Shown one piece after another: positions 1-6,780 of a stretch of 11,472 nucleotides of DNA; within the stretch, counting starts at the first letter, position 1, and each line of letters opens with the position of its first letter. Both the position numbers and the translations under genes were made by a program. Source of the stretch: CAZAQS01 sp964486825 (lineage in GTDB: Bacteria > Chloroflexota > Anaerolineae > Anaerolineales > UBA4823). The notes beneath the pieces were generated by a model. The model worked only from the letters and a program-made list of their open reading frames with translations, had not been told where the DNA came from and made no database searches. The stretch covers positions 1 to 11,472 of the forward strand of contig CAZAQS010000147.1 in the NCBI GenBank assembly GCA_964486825.1, in the 5' to 3' direction.

Positions 1-2355
1 TATTTGAACAGCACCCAATATGGTCCCTTGATCTATGGCGTCGACTCAGCCGCCCGGGTATATTTTGGAAAGCCCGCTACCGAATTGACCCTGGCACAGG
101 CCACTTTGATCGCTGCCATCGACCGTGCTCCCGCTTTAAATCCGCTTAATACGCCTACCATCGCCAAGGAGAGGCAGCAGCAAACACTGGAAGCGATGCA
201 GGAGAGTGGTTTCATCAGCCAGGAGGAACTCGATCAGGCCCTGTCAGAAAATTTGAATATCCGCGAGCCTGTTGCCCAACCTGCAGATCCCTTTTACCCT
301 TTCACCGAGCTGGCGTTGGATGAATTGTACAACCGCCTGGGCGCTGAGCGCCTGGAAAGAGGCGGCTTGATCGTCAAGACCAGCCTGGATTACGACCTGC
401 AATTACAGGTTAGTTGTGCGGCAACCATTCAAGTAGCGCGGATTGAGATGCCAAGGCTGGAGGAGGCGCCCACCGGTCCTGATGACTGCGAGGCGGCTCG
501 CCTGTTACCCACTCTTGCCATCGATTCTCACGCCTCTCCTGGTAGCCTGGCAGCCGAAGTGTTCGTCATGGATGCCCGCAGCGGGCAGATCCTGGCGCTG
601 GCAGGGGACCATTCTTCTAACCGTTACCGGTTGGGACAGACCATACGACATTCCGGCTCTCTATTCACCCCCTTTATATACTTGACCTCTTTCACACGCG
701 GCCTGGGCCCGGCTTCCCTGGTCTGGGACATACCCATCGAGGCGGAGGAGACCGATCAAACATCCTTCAACCAAACCTACCACGGACCGGTCAGCTTGCG
801 AACTGCTTTTTCGAATGATTACTGGTCCCCAGCCATACAAATATTAGGGCAGGTTGGTACTGAATCGGTCTGGCGAATTTCTCAACAGCTTGGCCTTCAC
901 TCACTTGATATCCTGGAAATTGAAAGCCTGCGGCTTGCAGATGGAAAATTCACTGCAGCAGGGGCATCCATCCTAGAGATCGGGCATGCCTACAGTGTTT
1001 TTGCAAACCGGGGAGTATTGGCTGGGCAGGTCGTGGAGGGGGTTAATGGGAACAACGGCCTCCTGCCGCTCAACCCTGTACCGGTCCTGGAAGTATTGGA
1101 TATTCAAGGGCGTATCTGGATGAGCTGCCAGGACCAGCCCCAGAATTGCTCGCTGGAGTCTCGTCCGGTGGTCAGCCCGCAGCTGGCCTACCTGGTAACG
1201 GATATCCTCAGCGATGAGCCAGCCCGCTGGCCAAGCATGGGGCACCCCAACCCGCTGGAGATAGGTCGTCCTGCTGGAGCCAAGCTTGGGCGAGTCGAGA
1301 GTAGCGGGCAAGCCTGGACAGCAGGGTATACCCCACAGATTGTAGCGGTGGTGTGGTTTGGGGAGCCATCGCCGGCTGAACAAACACTTCCGGATACCAT
1401 CGCTGCCAGCAGTGCAGCTGCCCTGTGGCATGCGGTGATCCAATATGCTAACCAGGATTTGCCCCCGGAGAGCTGGAGCATGCCGCCAGGCATCAGCCGG
1501 ATAGAAACCTGCTACCCATCCGGGCTTCTACCGACCGCTAACTGCCCTGTGCTGGCGGTAGAAATATTCTTGAACGGAAACGAACCCTCAAGTCAAGACA
1601 ACCTGTACCGTGTCTTTCAGGTCAACCGGGAAACAGGACGGCTGGCGACGGTATTTACGCCTCATGAGCTCGTCGAAAACCAAGTCTACCTGGTGGCGCC
1701 GTCGAACGCGGTTGAGTGGGCAAAGGCTTCCGGGCTGCCTACACCTCCGGACACATACGATGCCATCCCCGCCACAATGCTTCCACAGGCAGACGTACAG
1801 ATTTCCTCCCCGGCGATGTTTACGCATGTGAGTGGAGTGGTATCGATCATAGGCACCGCAGGCGGAAGCGATTTTGACTATTACCGCATACAGGTTGGGA
1901 AAGGATTGAATCCAAGGGAGTGGATTCAAATTGGGGAGGCCAGTCACTCCCCTATCCGGGATGGAAGTTTGGCAGAATGGGATGTCCAAGAGGTTAGCGG
2001 GCTTTACGCTGTCCAATTACAGGTCGTAACGAAAAACCAGGAGGTAAAAACATCCATCGTCCAGGTCACTGTGGACAATAACCCCCCAGAAGTATCCATC
2101 ACGCGCCCTTTGGACAAGCAACGCTTTGTCGGTGAGCAGGACCCGATCATCATCCTGCAAGCAGAAGCTCAAGACGATCTCACCCTGCAGACTGTCGAGT
2201 TTTATATCGATGACCGCCTGGTTACAACCTTGATGCAACCCCCTTACACGGTGTCGTGGTCGGCTGTTACTGGAACGCATACATTAAAGGTCAAAGTACA
2301 AGATCTCGCTCAGAATGTAAGCGAGGCCAGCCTGGTATTTACCGTTGACCGCTGA
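1..2355 (+). CDS. Class A penicillin-binding protein (GT51 + transpeptidase-like + Ig-like domains), 5'-truncated
   Basis: The reading frame is open at the left edge (Tyr codon at 1-3), so the N-terminus, membrane anchor and most of the glycosyltransferase lie outside the window; the TTG at 4 is not a real start. Visible: 784 residues (Tyr = 1). Residues 1-100 match the end of a GT51 peptidoglycan glycosyltransferase (YLN, YG, GVDSAARVYFGK, LTLAQATLIAA). Residues about 185-470 match a class A transpeptidase domain, but its motifs are altered: SxxK reads S220-L-F-T, SxN reads D-Y-W (273-275), KTG reads K-L-G (428-430). A Cys-containing segment after it (CYPSGLLPTANCP) is usual in related proteins. 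Residues about 599-694 and 695-783 look like two Ig-like domains, the second resembling Big_7 (VEFYIDD, THTLKVKVQD). Expected outside the membrane in wall synthesis. I infer glycosyltransferase or scaffold activity rather than crosslinking. Confidence 0.88.
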   Translation, partial: YLNSTQYGPLIYGVDSAARVYFGKPATELTLAQATLIAAIDRAPALNPLNTPTIAKERQQQTLEAMQESGFISQEELDQALSENLNIREPVAQPADPFYPFTELALDELYNRLGAERLERGGLIVKTSLDYDLQLQVSCAATIQVARIEMPRLEEAPTGPDDCEAARLLPTLAIDSHASPGSLAAEVFVMDARSGQILALAGDHSSNRYRLGQTIRHSGSLFTPFIYLTSFTRGLGPASLVWDIPIEAEETDQTSFNQTYHGPVSLRTAFSNDYWSPAIQILGQVGTESVWRISQQLGLHSLDILEIESLRLADGKFTAAGASILEIGHAYSVFANRGVLAGQVVEGVNGNNGLLPLNPVPVLEVLDIQGRIWMSCQDQPQNCSLESRPVVSPQLAYLVTDILSDEPARWPSMGHPNPLEIGRPAGAKLGRVESSGQAWTAGYTPQIVAVVWFGEPSPAEQTLPDTIAASSAAALWHAVIQYANQDLPPESWSMPPGISRIETCYPSGLLPTANCPVLAVEIFLNGNEPSSQDNLYRVFQVNRETGRLATVFTPHELVENQVYLVAPSNAVEWAKASGLPTPPDTYDAIPATMLPQADVQISSPAMFTHVSGVVSIIGTAGGSDFDYYRIQVGKGLNPREWIQIGEASHSPIRDGSLAEWDVQEVSGLYAVQLQVVTKNQEVKTSIVQVTVDNNPPEVSITRPLDKQRFVGEQDPIIILQAEAQDDLTLQTVEFYIDDRLVTTLMQPPYTVSWSAVTGTHTLKVKVQDLAQNVSEASLVFTVDR

Positions 2356-2365
2356 TTAAAAGAAA

Positions 2366-2394
2366 TGGGGACAGCCAGCAACGGGCCGTCCCCA
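2366..2394. terminator. Hairpin between convergent genes, possible bidirectional terminator
   Basis: TGGGGAC (2366-2372) pairs with GTCCCCA (2388-2394). Inside, GCC (2374-2376) pairs with GGC (2384-2386) across one A/C mismatch, leaving a 7-nt loop. It starts 10 bases after the stop of the penicillin-binding protein gene and lies before the 3' end of the opposing protease gene. There is no clear T run on either side, so its activity as a terminator is uncertain. Confidence 0.5.
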
Positions 2395-2436
2395 CATGCT
2401 ACACAATCAAAATAGGCAGATCAGGCCTACCGCAAA

Positions 2437-4077
2437 CTATAGTTCCCCGACCAGAAAGGAATCCCAGATCAGCTTTATGGTATCCTCATCCCCTTTCGGG
2501 ACCTGGATAAGGACCAGGATGATGGAAGAGGTAGGAGAAGCTATATCAACAGCCGAGAGGACATAAGCATCGTAGCCCCCCGCACCGCCACAATTATAAA
2601 AGAAGTCATATTTCCCTTTGTACAGCCCGTCATTATAATCATAGCGCCCACCTAGCGTGCAACCGGTACGGTAATCGCTGCTGTAATAATCCAGGAACTG
2701 TACATACCCTCCATAGCGTGCGAAGGTATCGGAGGCCCCGAAAAAGACACCTGGCGCGTCCCAGTAATTGGTGTAATCATCCAGGTTAGGGGCAGCAGAA
2801 ATGGCGACGCCGATCACCTCATCATCAAAGCTCCATTTGCCCCCGTTGTAATCACTCCACTCCACAGGAACCTGGACATAAATGGTACCGGTATCATCAT
2901 ATAGTTCCAGTACATCTCCGGTAGCATCGCCTGTAGTGGAAGTGCCCTCAAGCCCACTGAAATGGCCACTCACTTCCAACTCGCGCCCATTGAGCTGTCC
3001 TTCCAACAAAGAGAGGTCGCTGAAACGGATCACGGTGAGAGACATGGTCGCTGTTGGCTGCCGGGAGCGGATCACATCACAATAATCGGCCATCGTCCCG
3101 TCTTGCGCCACCGGTTTCCCCTCGATTTCATAAATGATATCCCCTGGCTTGATACGAGCCTTGTCAGCCAGCGATCCAGATGCAACCGACCTGACCCAGA
3201 CCCCGTAGATGGGGAGCCCACTTACCTCCCCGTAGACCGCTCCACCATTCACACCAATCGAATCCACATCCTTACCATCTTGCAGGATACTGATCACTTT
3301 TTTGGCGTCCTGGTTGTGAATGGCAAAGTTCTGGTCGGTTGTGGATACAACAGCATAGTTCACCCCAATCACTTCGCCCCTCTCGCTTACCAGAGGGCCG
3401 CCTGAATTGCCAGGATTGATCTTGGCGGAATGTTCGATGACCGAGTCGACAGACGCCCAACTGGTCTCCCCATCCGCTTCGGATTTCGAGACAATCCCAT
3501 CGGTAAGCGTGTAGTGCGGATCTCCAAGCGGGAAACCGGCGGCATATACCTTCAAGCCAACCTTGACGTCTCCAGCGAACCAATCCAGGTAGGGGAAGTC
3601 GTCCCCGTCAATGTCGATGACTGCCAGATCGGAGCACTCCGAGACGCCCAGGACCTTAGCATTACGCGGCCTGCTTTCTCCGGTGATATATACCTTCAGG
3701 AGAGCTGCACCCGTAACGACGTGGTTATTGGTGACCGCAATTCCGGAAGGATCGATAATGAAGCCAGTCCCGGAGGCGCCAACATCCACGACCCAACCTA
3801 CTTCAGGATCGACGAAAGATCCCTCAGCAACGATCCGAACGACAGCCTTTTCAACGTCTTCAAGGGAAGAGATGGCTCCTGTTTGAGGCTCGATTTGAGG
3901 AACGTCGGTAGGTACCTCCACGGGAGCCGGCGGAGTCTCTGTTTCCACAGCGACGACTTCCACGGTGGCGACCGGCCCAACCGGGGCAGGGGTGGGCTGA
4001 CCAGCACTGCAAGCCAGGCTAACGAATAAGAATAACAAAAGAATCCAGGTAAAAGGCAGGAAGCGATTGCTTTTCAT
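2437..4077 (-). CDS. HtrA-like trypsin-family serine protease with PDZ domain, probable lipoprotein
   Basis: The start at 4077 is preferred over an in-frame ATG 16 codons upstream because AGGAG lies 6-7 nt before it. The 546-aa product has a hydrophobic signal segment (8-22) followed by Cys23, a probable lipidation site although the lipobox (VSLAC) is not ideal. A Pro/Thr/Val-rich linker (25-65) follows. The protease domain (about 70-270) has the full triad: His119 in TNNHVV, Asp150 in SDLAVID, Ser225 in GNSGGP. One PDZ domain follows (about 285-352; VASGSLADKARIKPGDII). The last 175 residues form a separate domain (VQVPVEWSDYNGGKW, APGVFFGAS, Cys473 and Cys496) that I do not recognise by name. 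DegP-type proteases have one or two PDZ domains and lack such a tail. It should act outside the cytoplasmic membrane in protein quality control or regulated cleavage. It lies downstream of the sigma-factor unit on the same strand but is separated by a candidate terminator. Confidence 0.9.
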   Translation of the reverse strand: MKSNRFLPFTWILLLFLFVSLACSAGQPTPAPVGPVATVEVVAVETETPPAPVEVPTDVPQIEPQTGAISSLEDVEKAVVRIVAEGSFVDPEVGWVVDVGASGTGFIIDPSGIAVTNNHVVTGAALLKVYITGESRPRNAKVLGVSECSDLAVIDIDGDDFPYLDWFAGDVKVGLKVYAAGFPLGDPHYTLTDGIVSKSEADGETSWASVDSVIEHSAKINPGNSGGPLVSERGEVIGVNYAVVSTTDQNFAIHNQDAKKVISILQDGKDVDSIGVNGGAVYGEVSGLPIYGVWVRSVASGSLADKARIKPGDIIYEIEGKPVAQDGTMADYCDVIRSRQPTATMSLTVIRFSDLSLLEGQLNGRELEVSGHFSGLEGTSTTGDATGDVLELYDDTGTIYVQVPVEWSDYNGGKWSFDDEVIGVAISAAPNLDDYTNYWDAPGVFFGASDTFARYGGYVQFLDYYSSDYRTGCTLGGRYDYNDGLYKGKYDFFYNCGGAGGYDAYVLSAVDIASPTSSIILVLIQVPKGDEDTIKLIWDSFLVGEL

Positions 4078-4217
4078 TGTCGTCTCCTCGAAAAGAATAA
4101 AGATTAGGTGGAAAACTGATTTCAAAAAATAAGGGGTAGAACTAGTTGAGGAAGTTTACCATAAAGCCTATATCTTCATATCCCCGAAAGGCCTATCATT
4201 TAGTTCAAGAATCAGAT
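4078..4217 (-). promoter_or_regulatory. Leader/promoter region of the HtrA-like protease gene; only the ribosome site is clear
   Basis: This AT-rich stretch precedes the protease gene. The only firm signal is the AGGAG ribosome-binding site just before the ATG at 4077. I looked for paired -35/-10 hexamers at 16-18 nt spacing on the minus strand and found none better than weak matches. A promoter is expected here, because a candidate terminator closes the upstream Nudix gene, but I cannot place it. Confidence 0.3.
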
Positions 4218-4238
4218 GAAAAGGCATGCCTCGCATGC
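4218..4238 (-). terminator. Candidate intrinsic terminator after the Nudix gene
   Basis: On the minus strand the sequence reads GCATGC-GAG-GCATGC (4238-4224), followed by CTTTTC. Because GCATGC is self-complementary, the two copies pair as a 6-bp stem with a 3-nt loop, and the short T run follows. It lies about 20 nt beyond the Nudix stop codon. The stem is short, so read-through into the protease gene is possible. Confidence 0.45.
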
Positions 4239-4257
4239 TATTTGGCTTCCAATTTTG

Positions 4258-4758
4258 TCAGGTAGCGCTCCTTTTGCCTGTTAGAATTTGCTGGGTGGTC
4301 GAGAAAGCCAGCGGGGGAAGTTCTTGGGGGTCGAAAAAACCAACCTGGTCAGCATCGTCCCCCGGCCTTTCTCTTCCTGAGATAATTTCAGCCCGATAAA
4401 CGATCAGGATATGAGATCCTCGAGCATGCTCCTGTCCAGCCAGGACATCTACCAGGCCGCTGACGCGGACTACCAAGCCGGTCTCTTCCTGACATTCGCG
4501 TTCGGCTGCTCGCGCAGGATCTTCACCTGCGTCCACAAAACCAGCTGGAAGGGTCCAAAAACCTTGTTTTGGCCGGTTTCCACGCCTTACCAGGAGAACT
4601 TTATCATCTCGTTCTACCAGGACCGCTACTGCAACCTTGGGGTCGGCGAAATAAATCCAATCACAGTTGGGGCACACCCGGCGCAGGGCTCCAAAGCGAT
4701 GCGCATCCTCCACGCGCGTACCACAGCGCGGGCAGAAGTTGACCTCATCGGAGAGCAT
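4258..4758 (-). CDS. Nudix hydrolase with N-terminal zinc ribbon
   Basis: The 166-aa protein has a four-cysteine zinc ribbon (Cys9, Cys12, Cys29, Cys32: FCPRCG and VCPNCDW). A Nudix fold follows with a complete Nudix box at residues 73-95: G, then E79, R87-E88, E91-E92 and G94 (GFVDAGED, RECQEETGL), which supplies the Mg2+ and diphosphate-binding residues. Such proteins cleave nucleoside diphosphate-linked compounds in the cytoplasm; the substrate cannot be read from this sequence. The ribbon-plus-Nudix layout recalls NudC (NADH or NAD-cap hydrolase), but at 166 aa it lacks NudC's N-terminal domain, so I do not give that name. The ATG is 3 nt after the anti-sigma stop (TAAAGGATG), with AGG touching the start codon, so translation probably depends on termination and restart from the upstream gene. 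Confidence 0.9.
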   Translation of the reverse strand: MLSDEVNFCPRCGTRVEDAHRFGALRRVCPNCDWIYFADPKVAVAVLVERDDKVLLVRRGNRPKQGFWTLPAGFVDAGEDPARAAERECQEETGLVVRVSGLVDVLAGQEHARGSHILIVYRAEIISGRERPGDDADQVGFFDPQELPPLAFSTTQQILTGKRSAT

Positions 4759-4761
4759 CCT

Positions 4762-5583
4762 TTATGCACCCATCCGGCGAAGGTAAAAAGCAGCTAAAGC
4801 CGTGCTGGCGGCAACAACAGCCAGTGAGATTTGCAAAACTCTCATGCTCGTCAAACCATTTTCAGCGCTCTGGTCTGCCGTAACTATGAAGGAATCACTC
4901 TCGGGTTCTGTCCCATCGAAAGCCTCCTCAGGCAGCTCTGCCGGTGGCGCCTCAGGAGCGACAGGCTCAGCCAGTGCTTCCATCCCGCCAATCTCAAGCT
5001 CAGGAGTAGGCTCCGGAAGAGCTGGAACCGCCAGGAAGAGCTCTGGCTCAGCAGCCGGTTCTTCTGCCAGGCCTGGAGCGGGAGCCATCAAGCCTTCCGC
5101 CGGCTCTTCAGCAGCAGGCAGCGGATATCGCTCGGGTATGGCCTTTCTGGCTTCGGACAAGTCTTCAGCCATCATTCCTGGGGGAGCGCTCTCCATTAGC
5201 AAACCTGCTTCAATGGTTGGCTCAGGAGCCTGCGAGGCCATCCTACCAAAAGGCGCTTGAAACCGGAAACCCAGCAAATCGGTGAGCAACACCAATACCA
5301 GCATTACACTGGACAAGGCCGATGCCAACTGAAAAAATGGATATATTCGCCGGGTTTCTGGCTGGCCAACCATTTCAGGGGTAAGCTTGAAACTGCGTGG
5401 GGCTTTGAGGCGCGGTAAACTACGCAGCATGGCTCGAGTGCGGGTCAATTCATCTAAAGCAGCTCTCAGGTCCGGGTTAACCTCTAAACGCGCTTCAAGC
5501 TGTACACGTTTCCCGTTGCTCAACTGCCCATCCATATAAGCGGAAAGTAATTCCCAATCTCGGGGAGACAAATTTTTCTTCAT
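4762..5583 (-). CDS. Membrane anti-sigma factor partner of the ECF sigma factor (zinc-less)
   Basis: The start at 5583 is chosen because it lies 4 nt after the sigma-factor stop, with a purine-rich GGGGGAAGAGAG upstream; the longer open frame runs back over the sigma gene. The product is 273 aa. Residues 10-60 form a helical domain beginning LLSAYMDGQLS, the layout of cytoplasmic anti-sigma domains, but the HxxxCxxC zinc motif is absent and the protein contains no cysteine. TM1 is about 84-104 (LASALSSVMLVLVLLTDLLG). Residues 111-245 form a low-complexity loop rich in Ala, Pro and Glu, predicted outside the membrane. TM2 is about 249-267, followed by RRMGA inside. Family knowledge suggests the N-terminal domain holds the sigma factor until released. 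The signal and release mechanism are unknown. The partner assignment rests on gene order and domain layout. Confidence 0.8.
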   Translation of the reverse strand: MKKNLSPRDWELLSAYMDGQLSNGKRVQLEARLEVNPDLRAALDELTRTRAMLRSLPRLKAPRSFKLTPEMVGQPETRRIYPFFQLASALSSVMLVLVLLTDLLGFRFQAPFGRMASQAPEPTIEAGLLMESAPPGMMAEDLSEARKAIPERYPLPAAEEPAEGLMAPAPGLAEEPAAEPELFLAVPALPEPTPELEIGGMEALAEPVAPEAPPAELPEEAFDGTEPESDSFIVTADQSAENGLTSMRVLQISLAVVAASTALAAFYLRRMGA

Positions 5584-5587
5584 AACA

Positions 5588-6190
5588 TTAACTCTCTTCC
5601 CCCTGACGAAATACAGCCGGTAAAAGTTCCCCGAAGCCCTGAAGACAATCCCGCAAACGTGTGCGAGCACGGGCAAGACGGCTCTTAATCGTTCCAACCG
5701 GCTTCCCGACTGCCTGAGCTGCTTCCGAATAATCCATACCCTGTACATCTACCAATACAACGACGGAGCGAAAATCAAGCGGCAGCTCATCCAGGCAGCT
5801 TTGGATGGCGGAACCTAGCTCTGATCTCTCCAAAGAATCCTCCGGGGTTTCGCCTGGGTCGGCTAACCAGTGGGGGGACTCGATTTCCTCACCGACGTCG
5901 TCTATCGGTTCTAAAGAGGTGGTAGGACGTCGCTGGCGGCGGCGAAGCTCATCGTAACAGGCATTCGTCACAATCCGCAGAAGCCAGGCGCGAAAAGAGC
6001 CTCCCCTGTACGAACGCAAATTCCGATAAGCGGAGATAAATGCCTCCTGAGACGCATCGGAAGCATAATCCGGCTCACCCATTATCCGGTAAGCCTGGTT
6101 GTATACCAGGTCCTGATACTCCAGGACCAGGCGATTGAATGCATTAAGGTCCCCCTGTTTGGCTGCCTGGATCAAAGCGCCTTCATCCAT
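5588..6190 (-). CDS. ECF-type RNA polymerase sigma factor
   Basis: The 200-aa protein has sigma region 2 at about 5-88 (LIQAAKQGDLNAFNRLV, DASQEAFISAYRNL, GGSFRAWLLRIVTNACYDELRRR) and region 4 at about 128-185 (LDELPLDFRSVVVLVDVQG, then the helix-turn-helix EAAQAVGKPVGTIKSRLARAR). An acidic linker joins them (94-127). Size and two-domain layout are typical of group 4 sigma factors. The start at 6190 is chosen because the domain begins there and ATGGATGA overlaps the stop of the upstream gene by 8 nt. An earlier ATG at 6295 would add 35 residues that merely read the neighbour out of frame. The next gene is its likely anti-sigma factor. I see no GGAAC-type ECF -35 element upstream of the unit, so self-regulation is not evident. 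Confidence 0.95.
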   Translation of the reverse strand: MDEGALIQAAKQGDLNAFNRLVLEYQDLVYNQAYRIMGEPDYASDASQEAFISAYRNLRSYRGGSFRAWLLRIVTNACYDELRRRQRRPTTSLEPIDDVGEEIESPHWLADPGETPEDSLERSELGSAIQSCLDELPLDFRSVVVLVDVQGMDYSEAAQAVGKPVGTIKSRLARARTRLRDCLQGFGELLPAVFRQGEES

Positions 6191-6605
6191 GAGACACTCT
6201 CTCAGGAGACACTCTCTTGCGACGTACGATCCATAAGAATAAGAAGCGCCATGCCAGTAAGGCCAGGGCAGCCACACCCCCGAGAATGACGACAAAGATC
6301 GGGTTGACGGCAGTATTAAGCATCACGGCTCGGATAAAAACCGCCATTGGCGCAGCCAGGATCATGGCCCAAAAAGGCCGCCATAACTGGCTCGGTTGAG
6401 CTGCCCGCTGCAAGTCAAATACTCCGAGATGTGGGGATACCAGGAACCAGCTTAGTAACAGAGGTATAAATGTAGTAAGCATGCGCGACCCTGCCGTGTC
6501 AAGCTGGTTGTGGCTGGCAAAGCCGTAAACAGTAACCAGGCCTAAGACGAGGATGTCCCCGGCTGCCAAGAGGATATGAAGTTGGGAAAAACGAGTCTTA
6601 GACAT
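6183..6605 (-). CDS. DUF3054-family four-helix membrane protein
   Basis: The 140-aa protein has four hydrophobic segments (about 9-29, 43-59, 76-93, 102-125) and a basic C-terminus (RRKRVSPERVS). The pattern fits the DUF3054 family of small integral membrane proteins: a Gly-Asp in helix 1 (LAAGDILVLGL), SWFLVSPHLGVFD after helix 2, Pro and Arg in helix 3 (APMAVFIRA), and a Trp-Arg pair in helix 4 (LLAWRF). I recognise this from memory, not from a search. No function is established for the family. It is the first gene of the unit and overlaps the sigma gene by 8 nt, so the two are probably co-translated. No Shine-Dalgarno motif is visible before its ATG. A role in sensing or membrane response alongside the sigma/anti-sigma pair is only suggested by position. 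Confidence 0.75.
   Translation of the reverse strand: MSKTRFSQLHILLAAGDILVLGLVTVYGFASHNQLDTAGSRMLTTFIPLLLSWFLVSPHLGVFDLQRAAQPSQLWRPFWAMILAAPMAVFIRAVMLNTAVNPIFVVILGGVAALALLAWRFLFLWIVRRKRVSPERVSHG
6191..6217 (-). repeat. 15-bp tandem duplication over the sigma-factor start region
   Basis: The 12-base block GAGACACTCTCT occurs at 6191-6202 and again at 6206-6217, a 15-bp period. In the DUF3054 frame it gives the repeat RVSPE-RVS near the C-terminus. The copy nearer the sigma gene supplies the GAGAG-containing purine stretch just before its ATG. Confidence 0.7.
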
Positions 6606-6631
6606 GCATTTATTGCCAATCTATGGGCTTT

Positions 6632-6660
6632 ATCCTATCGCAAAGCTAAAAAAGGGGCAA
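6632..6660 (-). promoter_or_regulatory. Candidate promoter of the DUF3054-sigma-anti-sigma-Nudix unit
   Basis: On the minus strand TTGCCC (6660-6655) and TAGGAT (6637-6632) are separated by 17 nt and match the housekeeping -35 and -10 consensus at 4 of 6 positions each. A start near 6625 would leave a leader of about 20 nt with no Shine-Dalgarno sequence. Moderate support only. Confidence 0.35.
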
Positions 6661-6697
6661 GGGGAAATAATTCGACAGCTCATACTCGTTTAGACCA

Positions 6698-6726
6698 TTG
6701 CCTAGTTTTCTCGGGGCGGTTAGAAT
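6698..6726 (+). promoter_or_regulatory. Candidate promoter of the metallopeptidase-like gene
   Basis: TTGCCT (6698-6703) and TAGAAT (6721-6726) are spaced by 17 nt and match the housekeeping consensus at 4/6 and 5/6 positions. The start would fall near 6733, leaving a leader of about 48 nt that ends in GAGG (6773-6776), 4 nt before the ATG at 6781. It is divergent from the promoter candidate at 6632-6660, so both may share a control region. Confidence 0.5.
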
Positions 6727-6780
6727 CATCCGGATGTGTAACAGAGGAAATGGAGTCTTATCTTTTGGAAATGAGGTGTT

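Noticed and set aside
973..1443. A 156-codon open frame on the minus strand inside the penicillin-binding protein gene
   Set aside because: It lies wholly antisense to a well-supported gene, has no recognisable domain or signal and no ribosome site, and its composition is what antisense reading gives in a moderately GC-rich gene.
6191..6295. Longer sigma factor starting at 6295
   Set aside because: The extra residues are the DUF3054 coding end read in another frame, and conserved region 2 begins just after the ATG at 6190.
6598..6609. Three-codon upstream frame (ATG CAT GTC TAA) overlapping the DUF3054 start
   Set aside because: It has no ribosome site and arises from the sequence ATGCATG; nothing supports its translation.
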